Shown one piece after another: positions 1-10,425 of a stretch of 23,095 bases of DNA (positions are counted from its first letter, which is position 1; each line of letters starts with the position of its first letter). The notes under the pieces are model-generated. The model ran no database searches and was not told the DNA's origin. It worked only from the letters and a program-made list of their open reading frames with translations. The position numbers and the translations under genes were made by a program. The DNA is taken from the NCBI RefSeq assembly GCF_000003605.2, contig NW_003135844.1:138670-161764 (forward strand), written 5' to 3'. The DNA comes from Saccoglossus kowalevskii (Eukaryota; Hemichordata; Enteropneusta; Harrimaniidae).

Positions 1-870
1 AACACGTGTGGAGTTGTGAAGGCAAACACGCTTCATGCGATATTAGGTCGACGTATTATTATGCAAATTTAAATAAAGTGCGACTGTTTTACACGAGGGG
101 TGGGCTGCGCTACAGAGCAAAGACACATGGTCACTGTTCATTCGTAACATCACAGATAGAGGGACTGTGATACTGTACTAACACAGTCCCTCTAACCACA
201 GTATGAACGTAAAAGCGTCCTTGAAAATGGTAAACAAACACACTGAGATGAATGGTCTGGGCTATACGATTAACCCACGGGGACTGTCTGTGCACGTCTA
301 CGCACGTTATTACCGACATACATGCTTCGCCTTTGACGACAACAAATTCCGTAGACTCTGATAAAGAGGCATTCTGCGCCGAAACACAGTGACAGGATAC
401 ACAGTTTACAGGCGAGTCTTAAACGCACGTTGCCATGTCAACGCAGAGAAATAAATATCAACTATCGTGTCAGTAATTCAGCTGAAATTGAACATGACAT
501 TGTCAACAGACCAATAGCCAATGAGTAGACCATGATTACCATGGTGAATATTATGAGGGTTCGGGCTAGGAAATAGATCGTCTCGACATAAATCAACAGT
601 CCGCCATTTTTGTAGCAATGAAAACGGGAGTTTCTACCAACCGTATTTGATTCTTTTCATGGCAATGCATTCGAGTTCCGGGATTAACCTCCCCGGTCGA
701 GTAGACCGCGATACCAAATTCTTCGCCAAACTTCGACTAAGTATTCCAGGTTTCAACGACAGCGTGCTGTACAGTAAACTGTACGTTTTAACATGAACGA
801 ATGTAGCGACCGACAATTTCTCACCACCTCTCGTTATTTATAGTTTTTGATTTTTGCTTAGTCATTGTTT
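1..870. other. Unassigned stretch, no gene recognised
   Basis: AT-rich sequence with only short ORFs of about 60 codons that resemble nothing I know. A YY1-like motif (GCCATTTTT, minus-strand AAAAATGGCGG) lies at about 601-611. I see no repeat shared with the rest of the window, no RNA gene and no splice pair that builds an exon. Confidence 0.6.
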
Positions 871-1450
871 ACATCACTCGAGGGCTGTGAATAAAGCGGC
901 CTCAAGATAACGTGTATCGCTATAGGCATCCATGTATCCATGGACGTCCACGGCGTATTACAGCGACAACAACCTGCTGTCGATAAACCACTCAGCCAAG
1001 CCTCGCATGAAGTATTTGCAAGGTGCTATGATCAGTGCACAACTATTATACTCACGTTGCCTTTACGTAATCGGTTCGCAAGGTTCAGTCCTCAGCAAGC
1101 TGTGTCTGGATCAACTCATTTACTCGACAATTCGCTACGACTCCACCATGGAAGGACACAGTCCTGCTTACTCCGTATAAGAGAGACTGGTATAACATAC
1201 GAAAGTGTGCCCTGCCCAGCCTATAAACAAACCCATATTGTCAAAGGTCAACTACTATGCAAATTTCCATTCATTCTACGCATCGTGTACTCCTTTTTTT
1301 AGTTTCTATTATCAGGCACTACTTGTACCCTTGACGAGCGGACTCAGTCACTTACGCTTCACGTGTCAGTTTGGGTTCAACCATTCACGAAAGAAAGCAT
1401 TGTTTTCCGGGGGGAAGGCATTATTTTCCGAGGGTGAGAAAACTGAATAG
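871..1450 (+). other. GC-richer segment with two overlapping ORFs, not assigned
   Basis: Two ATG-started ORFs overlap here in different frames: 82 codons at 932-1180 and 120 codons at 940-1302. The segment is visibly richer in G+C than its surroundings, which lengthens ORFs by chance. Neither translation contains a domain, signal peptide or membrane segment that I recognise, and both cannot plausibly be real. A true exon is possible, but nothing here supports it beyond openness. Confidence 0.15.
1395..1434. repeat. Two-copy short tandem repeat of about 20 bp
   Basis: A unit of the form AAGCATTGTTTTCCGGGGG is followed immediately by a near copy, AAGGCATTATTTTCCGAGGG. The copies differ at a few positions. 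This is a simple local duplication with no visible function. Confidence 0.6.
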
Positions 1451-2403
1451 ACATGGGATCAAGCAGAAAAAAATAAAATGATTCCATACAGCTTAATCAT
1501 TCATTCTGAGCCAAAATATTGCTTTACAATTATACAAACTTAAAAAAATCGCCCTAATACCAGTAGAATTGTTGATAGATCGGTGTTCGGTAGAAATATC
1601 TGAAGGGAGGAATCACGTCAGCATTTCCTGAATGCATTCAATCTTGTCTTATAATTTTCGGTAAAACGCCACCTTTTTGCCAAAATCACTATTAGCGGTT
1701 TTCCGCGACAACTTCTCAGATCATTCTGGTGTCCCGGCTATTTGCGCATGCGTCCATTCTGTCAATTCGTAAAAGTAACAATGACACAGCCGAATTAAAA
1801 TATGTATTTTGACCATAGAAACACCCCTGTCACTTATATAACACAATGTTCAGGATATTTAGGTTGCTAAATGAGAAACAACAGTTCGCCTTCTCTTTGA
1901 TCTCCCTAGAGGTCTAAATCGGAAAAATATTACCGATATTTATACCTTTTTTGACCAGAAATAAGACCGATACTTATACCTAAAATGCCAAAAACGAGAC
2001 CGATTTCAGGGGCACCTCCCCATTAGGCAAGTTCTATGTATTGCCCTCCCCCGGGAAAATTACGGCCGCAGGATACACCGCATCTCGAGTGAAAATAACT
2101 TCCATATGCAACGGAAGCCACGGGGAGGGTGTTGGGGTCTGTTATTATTACATATGTTCCATATTTGATTATTTCATAATAAAAAAATAACGTGTAACAA
2201 ACCATGATGGCATTCAGGTCGGGAACCCCATTGCCTATTAATATATTCTAAGATAGAAATCGTGAGTACGAGTTTTGACTTCGGCGCAACGTGCACTAAT
2301 TACTACTGGTGACTCCTGATACCTCAAGTTCCAACCACTAAAGAAATTACAAAGTTAAAGTTTAGTAACGCCTCAGTTTGTACTCGCTAATCTGCACAAC
2401 ATA
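1451..2403. other. Unassigned stretch, no gene recognised
   Basis: No convincing coding sequence. It holds one NRF1-like palindrome, TGCGCATGCG, at 1743-1752, and the approximately 34-bp tandem repeat listed separately. The 60-codon ORF at 2023-2205 on the minus strand shows no family features. Confidence 0.55.
1933..2006. repeat. Short tandem repeat, period 33-34 bp
   Basis: CCGAT recurs at 1933, 1967 and 2000. The first two units continue alike (CCGATATTTATACCT and CCGATACTTATACCT, then an A-rich half). The third is cut short after CCGATTT. Spacings are 34 and 33 bp. Confidence 0.6.
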
Positions 2404-2470
2404 CAAGGTCGCCATCTTTGTTCATATGAACCCCATATCTTGCGCATGCGTGGCGCGACGACCATCGCCC
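2404..2470. promoter_or_regulatory. Possible promoter fragment with YY1-like and NRF1-like motifs
   Basis: GCCATCTTTG (a YY1-type site read on the minus strand) is followed within about 30 bp by TGCGCATGCG at 2441-2450, an NRF1-type palindrome, and by a short CpG-rich run (GTGGCGCGACGACC). In animals these motifs cluster close to transcription starts. No gene is recognisable on either side within range, so direction and target are unknown. Confidence 0.2.
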
Positions 2471-2850
2471 TTCAAACAATTGACTCATAAACTTTATTTT
2501 AAGTTTCATCACTGATTACATATGAAAAAAGACAAATCAAATTGCAATCGGTGTATTGTGATTAAAAAGTAGTGTGTTTGAAGTTATTCAGGTGATAACC
2601 ACGATTGCAATATTCAAGTTACAGCCACAATGCGGAGCAATGTCTGTGCAGTTGTTGTCTAAAAACATTTATTTCGATAGTCTCGATAGAGTGTTACAGA
2701 GTAATTTATCGACCACTTCAGATTAAAATATATGTTTTTAATCTCCACCCTAAACATGCAAGTTGTTGATTCTAAACAATAGAGCAACAACGTGTGAACC
2801 GAATTTGCGAACGTGAAGTCGCTATCATAACAATTCCTACTTTCAAACTA
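2471..2850. other. Unassigned stretch, no gene recognised
   Basis: AT-rich DNA without a supportable ORF, RNA gene or repeat that I could match elsewhere in the window. Confidence 0.5.
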
Positions 2851-2920
2851 TGTATGACGTGGAAACGTCAAGTGGTAAAAATCCCTTTAAACAACACTTC
2901 CATTATTGAGAGAAAATGCT
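2851..2920 (+). repeat. Fragment of the dispersed repeat family (right end)
   Basis: TGTATGACGTGGAAACGT, then CCCTTTAAACAACACTTCC and a GAGA stretch, match the right-hand part of repeat copy B (about 11281-11355) and partly copy A (about 6830-6860). It lies just beyond the 3' end of the first acetyltransferase gene. This supports the view that gene and repeat were duplicated together. Confidence 0.6.
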
Positions 2921-3003
2921 TAGTAAATTGTTAACACTTGACATATGTACCTACCAATAAGCGATAAAAGAATTCAAACCAACACCATATACAAATTTTT
3001 ACA

Positions 3004-3009
3004 TTTATT
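3004..3009 (-). terminator. Poly(A) signal of the first GNAT gene
   Basis: TTTATT on the plus strand reads AATAAA on the minus strand, about 23 nt past the TAA stop. If used, the 3' untranslated region would be very short (about 40-50 nt). Confidence 0.5.
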
Positions 3010-3031
3010 TTTTAAAGATATTTCACCACTT

Positions 3032-3715
3032 TTATAATTGTTTTACCATTAATTGAACACATTTGGCTACTGGATGATTTGAAAACAGTTTTTTACCTTC
3101 AAACTCGAAATTATCAAACTGTATTTCATATACTGAATGAAAACCACACTTTTCGAATGCACGTTGGCTATACGGACTAGTTGCGTCAGCCATGACTATT
3201 GACAAGCCTTTCTCTTTGCAAACCTCAAGTTTACGTCTGGTTATCTCTGTTAATATCCCCATTCTGCCATAATCTACATGAGTGGTTACTTTTGCGATTT
3301 CTGCAACCAGACTTGATGGAGTTGTTGTTATTCCAGCAATAGGATCACCGTGACCATGAAGTACCCCTAATATTGCTAACATAGGCGTGTATACTTCTCT
3401 TCCCTTTAGGTCTTTGGCATAGTATATATATTCTCCTTCCTCCCCTTCAGTGCATATTACACTCGCAGCTACTCCTACCAACTTATTTGTACTTGTATCG
3501 ATAGCCACAAATGACAGCCCATCACGTATGGCTCTCTGACATAGCTGGTAGTTAGCACTATACTCTACATTGTAGCTAGTATTGTCTAACGATGAAATGA
3601 GAGGTTCTCGTTGGAGCATAGCAGAAGTCAGCAACTTAGTAGCATCGTCTAGATGTATTTCCGCCAAGGAACGGTACTCTATATCCTCGATTCGATGGGA
3701 AGTCATGTTACTCAT
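3032..3715 (-). CDS. GNAT-family N-acetyltransferase, arylalkylamine N-acetyltransferase-like (copy 1, 227 aa)
   Basis: Intact single-exon ORF. The translation has the layout of the GNAT fold as found in insect-type arylalkylamine N-acetyltransferases, which move acetyl from acetyl-CoA to amines. It shows an N-terminal strand and helix with REPLI at 36-40, strands at about 67-86 (SFVAIDTSTNKLVGVA), the acetyl-CoA strand and loop at about 138-162 (VTTHVDYGRMGI), a strand at 171-180, and the helix with SQRAFEKCGF at 183-192, a hallmark of this family. The length of about 225 aa fits the family. No signal peptide or membrane segment is visible, so it is probably cytosolic. The loop is odd: the usual Q/R-x-x-G-x-G/A reads G150-R-M-G153-I-L155. 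The paralogue at 13780-14454 is 77% identical. ATG at 3715 is the first start; a second ATG at 3706 aligns with the paralogue's residue 1, so either may be used. The substrate is unknown. Confidence 0.92.
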   Translation of the reverse strand: MSNMTSHRIEDIEYRSLAEIHLDDATKLLTSAMLQREPLISSLDNTSYNVEYSANYQLCQRAIRDGLSFVAIDTSTNKLVGVAASVICTEGEEGEYIYYAKDLKGREVYTPMLAILGVLHGHGDPIAGITTTPSSLVAEIAKVTTHVDYGRMGILTEITRRKLEVCKEKGLSIVMADATSPYSQRAFEKCGFHSVYEIQFDNFEFEGKKLFSNHPVAKCVQLMVKQL

Positions 3716-3822
3716 CGTCAGGAAGCATAGGCCTATATAAGATTAAACAATAAACAAAATATTCAACAATATATCACGTATTCCTCTTTGTAAGTTATAA
3801 AATAAAAAGCTTCCCGGATGGA
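3716..3822 (-). promoter_or_regulatory. Conserved 5' flank of GNAT copy 1 (leader, promoter or splice acceptor)
   Basis: About 105 bp upstream of the ATG align closely with the flank of copy 2 (14455-14556), then similarity stops. Shared items, read toward the gene, are TTTTATAACTTACAAAG (a TATA-like element about 80-90 nt before the ATG) and TTATATAG followed by GCCTATGCTTCCTGA just before the start. The palindrome ATAGGCCTAT is at 3727-3736. TATATAG|G could be a close TATA element or a 3' splice site of a leader intron; the sequence cannot decide. Confidence 0.4.
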
Positions 3823-3891
3823 TTTATGTGCAACGCCTTATTGCGCAGCGAATTAAAGTTAATGTTAGCCAGTGATGGCTGTCTGCAGGAA

Positions 3892-3950
3892 TGTTTATAC
3901 TGTATTAGTTTGTTGAATTGAGGTTTCAAAACGAATAAGTCCACATATCT
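3892..3950. repeat. Repeat pair member, second copy at 4985-5042
   Basis: TATTAGTTTGTTGAATTGAGG and the following bases to CCACATATCT match 4985-5042 (CATTAGTTTGTTGGATAGGGG to CCACACAGAT) in the same orientation. It overlaps the 3' end of the reverse transcriptase relic, so the pair may be two pieces of one retroelement. Confidence 0.5.
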
Positions 3951-4232
3951 GCACTGTCATCTAAAAGAAGTCTCATCATTCTTGGAAAGTTTGCCGGGCT
4001 ATTTGTCAGATCGAATTGAAGAACTTTGTACTGCATAAGACCTAGCATTATTTGACAAAGGGAATTGCCACTATCCTTTTGTATCGGGCAGTATGTAGTT
4101 TTGTTTAAAGTTTGAAGGTCATTACAAAGACACACTGTCCCATCCTGTTTCTTCACCAGGACAATCGTGAAGCATATGACACTCAGATCGTTCAATCATA
4201 TCCAAATCTCACATATCATTTGCCTCGTTAAC
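3926..4232 (-). pseudogene. Ty3/gypsy-type reverse transcriptase relic
   Basis: The minus-strand reading gives IVLVKKQDGTV, then a decayed LNKTTYCPI, then a jump to YKVLQFDLTNSPANFPRMM. These correspond to the reverse transcriptase blocks that normally read VLVKK-DG, LN-T and FGLTNAPATFQRLM in Ty3/gypsy elements. Roughly 45 residues between the second and third blocks are missing, including the region of the first catalytic aspartate. Upstream, NDM-stop-DLDMIERSE at about 4220-4180 is in another frame, so the relic carries a stop near 4210 and a frameshift near 4165-4180. The open part begins with TTG, not ATG. No LTRs, protease, RNase H or integrase were found nearby. A dead fragment. Confidence 0.8.
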
Positions 4233-5382
4233 TATAATTTATTTAGCTGAAATAGAAACCTGATGACTATGAGTTGACTAAACTCCTGTACAAACTTGAA
4301 TTTGAGGGATTAACAGCACAACCTGTACTGCCTTCCCGCTATGAAGGACTTTAACAGATTTTTCAATTTGAGTAGTTCTTCGAGAGATTTGTCTTGTTGT
4401 TGCACGTCAATATTGATAATTATTTTTGGCTTCTTTTTAGTACAAGTTTCTACACCGCATGATAATGTATTTTCCTTTACATATACCGTATACCTATTTT
4501 AAAGGTTATTTTAGTGACGTTGTTCAGGCACAGCTGATATTGTGACAGCATTTTCGCCATTTATTTTAGAATGTAGCGCTTTGAATTTAGAAAATATGGC
4601 CCAGGACGACCAAGGTGGAACCGGGTGTTGGTAACTGTTTTTATGTTATGAAGACAATTTACTATTCTCGTTTTCTCGTTGGGTAAAACAGTGGTGGTAA
4701 TGGCAGGGTTTTTTCTCCAACCTTTGGAGTCTTCATGTCATTTCTATAATAATCCCCAATGAAAACAAATTGCGATTTGAAGAAATAATTTACAACCATG
4801 TACGTGAATCCACAAGTGTATTTTAAGTAAGCGGTATGTACACAACAGCATACAGACGAAATCATCTATTACCACTGTTCGACACGTTAAGTTCATACAC
4901 AAATATTTATATTCGTTCAGAAATGTGTTTATGTATGTTTAAAGATATCACACTGACGCCACTATAGTCAATAATTCACTGCATGAATTTGTATACAGCA
5001 TTAGTTTGTTGGATAGGGGTATCCAAATGAATGAATCCACACAGATTATTGCAATTGTTTTTTTAGCGTAAACACAAGGAACTGATACAGTCATTCGACG
5101 GGAGCCGTCTCATAGTAGACACGTTGGAACTTTCACATGCGTGGTGCTACGGGAGGTAAATAAAATGTAACTTAATAAATCGCACAAGATGATATAGAAT
5201 AAATCGAAAACCGGTGTAATTATTTTCAATAGCATCGGATGGAATAATAGAAAATAACAACCTGAATACCTGAATGTGAAATAATCTAATTAAAATAAAT
5301 TTAGAATGTTTTTGAAATTTCCAAACAAGAAATACGGTAGAAGAGAGAACTTGCTTAAAATACTCACGTGAGTCACAATAGC
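4233..5382. other. Unassigned stretch, possibly further eroded retroelement
   Basis: No supportable coding sequence. The segment at 4985-5042 repeats 3892-3950. ORFs of 67 and 80 codons on the minus strand (4662-4865, 5147-5389) show low-complexity hydrophobic translations typical of AT-rich non-coding DNA. Confidence 0.5.
4985..5042. repeat. Repeat pair member, first copy at 3892-3950
   Basis: Diverged direct copy of the segment at the end of the reverse transcriptase relic; see 3892-3950. Confidence 0.5.
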
Positions 5383-6985
5383 CATGCATAAATCAAACAA
5401 GCCAAGTATAAACCAGTGTTGTCTCTCAATTTTTTTCTAGAATAGACATTCAGTTACCTGAGAAAGCGAAAATATTGATGTCACCATATCCATTTTTAGC
5501 TTGCTTTAATATGACTACTTCAGCAGTGTCCCGCAAAGTTTACACAACAATTAGTAAATTTGTAATTCCAAATTCAGCCAATAACAACTTGTCAGCAATG
5601 CGGAGGATTTATGGCAGTGTTTGTGTGGACAGGCAACGTCTGAATGAAAAAAAAGCCTACTCAGACAACGCCGTAGGTTATTGAAAACATATAAACACTC
5701 GTGAGTTCAGGTGAAGCGCATAGCCACTCTCTATAGACGTACACTTATAAATAACAGACAAAACTGTTGAACTCACAACAACATAAAAGCGTTACGCCAC
5801 TGTAGGCAACTCACTAAGAACAGCTCCAAAATGGCGTGCAATTATTGCCGACTTGCCATGACTAAGTGCTCAAAAGTACACCAAACCTACAAATTGTTTC
5901 GAATCAATCTTCACAAGAATAAATTATGTATATAATAGGGCTGTACCTTAGAGTGAGCAGGCCTTGATTCGCATCCAATGCCTGAATAAATTTAAAGGGT
6001 TCATTGTGTGATATGTTATCACCCCATATCATCTGACCAAGGTTCATTTATTCAACCATTGCCTCTTTTAACTTTACCATATCGTTCTTGTTTATCATTC
6101 CAGATATTAGAACTGAATTCATGTTTAAAGAAATCTCTTTTTCTTACAGATCATAACATGTATTGCGATTAACTTACTGGGTTTCCAATGATTTGATTAC
6201 GAAGTGCTCCTCTTGCAATGCGTTCATATGCCAAGTAGAGTGATCAGCACAAAATTAAGACAGTGCGTACGTGCCAGCTTTATATAACATCTTATATAAT
6301 GTAACTTAGGGGGCCTGAATGAGTGGTGAATTAACACGTTTTCGAAACGTCACAATCGGCGGTTATTACTTGGAGGAGATTTTAAATTCAGTGTAGACAG
6401 GTCCCAGGTTTGTGTATATATATTCACTTCAGGTAAATGTCAACCTTCGAATATAGAATTCAATATTTACACCGCTACACATCAATTCAAAACCTGAGAC
6501 ATCCACAACATATCTGAAGCGTGCAACTAAAAGGAGCTTCATGTCAGACGGCAAGTGGTAGCTTAAATTTGTCGAATGAACGGCTCCCTCTATTGACAAC
6601 TAGAACTCCGCTGCACATTTAATCATTCATAAAAGTGTGCGACCCACAGTTAGGATATGTAAAAACTAAACATGCAACCGAACAGCTAGCACATGTGACT
6701 GATTAGTTAAAGTTGTTTTGACAATGTGCACACACTGTATCAATAATGCAATATATTCATTTCCGAAGCTGTTAATAAACCTATTATTATTATTATAGTA
6801 CATTACGCGGTCGGAATACAACCCAAAATAGCTTTAAACAACACTTCCAACATTGAAACAAATTGCCTACTCGTCGAATGTTCAAGTAAATTTCTTTTGT
6901 TTCTTATCTGTAAAAATAATAAAATATAGCATGCCGTTCAGAGCAATATTTGATTTTAACTTTTGGTTTATAAAAATGTTCTCTA
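5383..6985 (+). repeat. Dispersed repeat, copy A
   Basis: The first kilobase (5383-6395) aligns with copy C (20649-21826). Shared landmarks include CATGCATAAATCAAA at the start, the CTACTTCAG-GTGT-CCG-AAAGTTACACAA segment, AAAAGTACACCAAACCTA, and CTTAGGGGGCCTGAATG. The last part (about 6040-6985) aligns with copy B (10515-11480): AACGTCACAATCGGCGGTTATTA, GTGTATATATATTCACTTCAGG, TTTACACCGCTACACATCAA, AAATATAGCATGCCGTTCAG. No protein is encoded; the 62- and 69-codon ORFs inside are not kept open among copies. The element class is undetermined: I see no clear terminal repeats or target-site duplication. Confidence 0.75.
6783..6799. repeat. (TTA)n microsatellite in copy A
   Basis: About five ATT/TTA triplets in a row. 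Copy B has a shorter version at the corresponding place (about 11198-11208). Confidence 0.6.
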
Positions 6986-7884
6986 GTCGTCAGATAATTC
7001 GTCTTGTACGCAATGTTTGCATACATGACATATATAATTAGTGTTTCCACGTTTTGAAATTGAGTTCAAATTTCACAATAATTATAAATATTCTCAAATA
7101 AACTTATATCCTATTGGAAACCAATTTTTTCATGGCTTTATGGGCTGAACTGATAAACTCGAAACATTCGACTATTTTTATTAACATTTTCTTGGCGCAT
7201 TTGTGCCGAGTGAACATGACACAGCCTTCGTATCAATACTCGCAGCCTTCACTATGACATAACTGCTAGAGATATAGAGATAAACTACAAAATGTGATGA
7301 TACGATAGTCGTGCAGACACAGTCAAATAGTAAGATGAGCTGGAATTTTAACACTTCGAGTATAGGCCACCGCAATGTGACGTCATCTGCTTACATTTTT
7401 ACAAACCAGCATGCAACAGTGTGATAATGACTGTCGTTCTATGATCAACACAGGCTCGCGATCTGCTGCAATAATATTGACTATAAGTTGTTTGATTAAC
7501 ACATACATGTACATTTAATAGCAACACAAAAACAGCAGTGAACAAAGACTTAGTGTAAACGACCATTTCTTGACAACCAGTTACTTTGTGTAGACAGTAG
7601 ACTGATGCGACGGTCTATTACTTGAACAGCGCCCTCTTTTCATTGATCTCTAATGTTTTAAAAGGTTTGCAATGAAATAAGTGATCTGCGAAACAATGAT
7701 GTCAAATGAGATAAACAAATTATAAATTAATGTAGACTCCTTCAGTGTAATCTTACCAACTAATCTATTCTACAACTATTTATCATTTCTCCATCCTCGC
7801 AAACAGATGAAAATCACCATAACTAGAATTTCTATGAAGTGTCTGGTTTTGAAACGATTGATACAGTTATAGTTAACAGGCAAC
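6986..7884. other. Unassigned stretch
   Basis: No gene recognised. The 64-codon minus-strand ORF at 7181-7375 resembles no family. GCGCCCTC near 7629 echoes a phrase in copies A and B (6586, 11006), too short to call homologous. Confidence 0.45.
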
Positions 7885-8075
7885 TAGGTCAGCGTTACTA
7901 GTGTTGGCAATACCAGATAGTTGAATCGGCAACATCTTCTAGACTATCAAATTCGTGATGATGTTTTTCCTATTAGATTGTACAGCGACATTTAATACGG
8001 CAATGCAGGAAGTGAAACATCACCAATAACTAAGATTGTTCATATTGTTGATTATTGTAAAATTGCTGCAGCCAC
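7885..8075 (+). repeat. Fragment of the mosaic repeat module
   Basis: GGTCAGCGTTACTAGTGTTGGCAATACC through GTGATGATGTTTTTCCTATT matches 20386-20465, and AAGATTGTTCATATTGTTGA with its continuation to GCTGCAG matches about 16901-16945. Parts of the module found separately further right therefore lie together here, in the same orientation. Confidence 0.55.
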
Positions 8076-10425
8076 TAATTAACTTTGATAACGATATCAT
8101 ATATAAGTATCTTTTGTCAGATCATTCAATTATGAATCTGCACGTCATTTATGGCAAAGGTTTACATACAAGTACTATTACAGGACTAAAACTATTATTT
8201 CGGTGTACAGAATTATTTGTTTATTTTACTCCATGGATGTTTAATTACCAACATACGTCGGATCACTTTTGATTGAACTGGGAATATTCGCTCACATACC
8301 CTGCTATATGCAATGATGGGTTTATGCGTCATAAAACGTGAGCAAAACCCTGAGTGATTGACGCATAACTTACCAAACGGGTTCATTGTCATTACAAGGC
8401 GTACTTGAACGAGATAGTTTTATTAACATTTTAATACAACAACCCGTATTTGACTCTTTCTCAATTAATTTCTGCCGGTGGCTTGGCAATTTAAAGGACA
8501 TATTCAAAATGTTGTTTTCATTTGTCCATACCCTATATTACTGTGATTCAGTCGTTTATTGAAGAATAACTTGAGGCTAGCGTCCTAGTTTTTATTACAC
8601 CTATTATTACTCTACCTCCTGCTAAACCTCAAAACGTATTACATATGTCTTTATTTTTTTAACTCACATGCAATTAGAGCTTCTGGGATTAACACGTCTC
8701 TGTGTATGTCTGTTACACCATTACGCACAGAACCGATAGTCGGATTCTAAAAATATTTGGTACATTTATGTTCAGAGATAAACCACATACAATTTTAGTT
8801 TAGGATTGAATTTGTGTGTTCATACTAATTACCTAGTTAGCATGTATTAGTGTACCAGTACAAGTCATTAAATTGAAATAAAACTTGTTACATAGATGCT
8901 CTTGGATAGTCCATATTCCTACCTAGTTACATTGGGAATGAAATCTATGATTATTAATTACATAATTTGCATCGGCATATGTATAACTAATGTCTCGAGC
9001 ACTGCTGAAAACAACCAGTAACATAGTAAAGACATTACTAACGTATCACATTGCCATATATATGTGACCTCATTAATGTGCATTATTGTATCTCAAGCCA
9101 TTTTGCAGATGGGACAATTCAACCAGTGCGATATTGAAGATATATGATCAACATATCAGATGACCATTACATGACTATAGTCTACATATATTTTGTTCGA
9201 CATAAAATTGGTATATAATAACTGCTTTGCAATAAATCTTAGCTAGTTTTTTGTCCACCCCTCAGATGACTTGACAATAGTGTACAAATATTTTGTATAA
9301 TATAAAATTGGTATATGATAACTAGGGTGCAATTGATTGTGGCTACTTTATAGCACCCATCAGATTTCTAGACAATAACCCATTGCACGTATTACGTCGT
9401 ATTTTTTTTTATTGAATGTTTACACTCATTTGCATGTATGCATGTCTACTAGCCTATTGATTGATTGAATCGATTGCTTGGACCATGTAACCTCCACGTG
9501 GGGGTGGTAAGAGTTACCCTCTCATTTGTACGCTTGCCATCAACTTGCTGTTGTCATTTCTATGTGTGTGTATTGTAACCTATATAGTAAATGTCATCCT
9601 TCACTTAGATCATCAGTATGTAGTTGGTACCCTCCACTTAGGATCATTATGCTATGTTTTCTATGTTTATATGCGTTAATAAGTATGATTGGAGTACAAA
9701 ACATGATGACACAAAACTTCAAAATGTACTTGTGTGTTTTACCAAGTTCAGTTTAAGCCACATCAATCAATACATATAACTTGAGTTATTTAATGTCACT
9801 GAGCTTATTAAAGATGCACATTACTGGTATATATTGCACTTTGATGGCGGTGCAATAGAAACTGAGGGTGCAATATGACCTAGATACAATTTCCCAGTAT
9901 GCAATATGACCACGGGGAATGCTACACAAGTACATGACGCTGATATTGTACGACCATTATAACAGTGCTCAACATAGTATCGAACCAGTGTTAATCAGTT
10001 TCACAAATGCACAAAGCAGCATTGTAATAGTAGCTTTTAATTATAAATAAATAGCATCGTAACATCTGATGTAGAAGACTTGTTGATAAACCGATTTACA
10101 GGACTGCTATATATACTGTGGTAGGATCATTCGGACGTTGTCACGCCTTTGACACTGGAGAGTCTGACTATATTCAGTGTAGCAAGAGGAGTATCCTTGA
10201 ATCCAGCTTTGGATCCACGGCTTTTTCAGAGCCAGATTTATTAACATTCGGTTATTGACGGCGTACCTAAACACCACCATTGGTCCTGCTATAGTAGAAC
10301 GGGTGGACACGTATAATAGACTGATACGCTGATGCGTATACCAGCAGTAAACTGACCTTTATTCCCCGTAAATCCAGGACGGCGTTTGCGTGGGCAGCCG
10401 ACGACTGCATGAAACATAACGACCA
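8076..10425. other. Unassigned stretch, no gene recognised
   Basis: About 2.3 kb of AT-rich DNA. The 76- and 78-codon plus-strand ORFs (9526-9756, 8036-8272) and the overlapping minus-strand ORFs around 10107-10486 show no recognisable domains. The only structured item is the tandem duplication at 9181-9385. Confidence 0.5.
9181..9385. repeat. Two-copy tandem duplication, unit about 100 bp
   Basis: The first unit (about 9181-9280) reads TCTACATATATTTTGTTCGACATAAAATTGG...CCTCAGATGACTTGACAATAG. The second (about 9281-9385) reads TGTACAAATATTTTGTATAATATAAAATTGG...CATCAGATTTCTAGACAATAACC. The order of landmarks is identical with many substitutions, so the duplication is old. Confidence 0.7.

Noticed and set aside
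981-1002. Minus-strand TGGCTGAGTGG, like the A box of a Leu or Ser tRNA
   Set aside because: No B box (GGTTCRANNCC) follows at the right distance and no cloverleaf forms.
932-1302. Overlapping 82- and 120-codon ORFs as genes
   Set aside because: Two frames open in the same GC-richer patch, no recognisable protein features, no supporting splice or poly(A) context.
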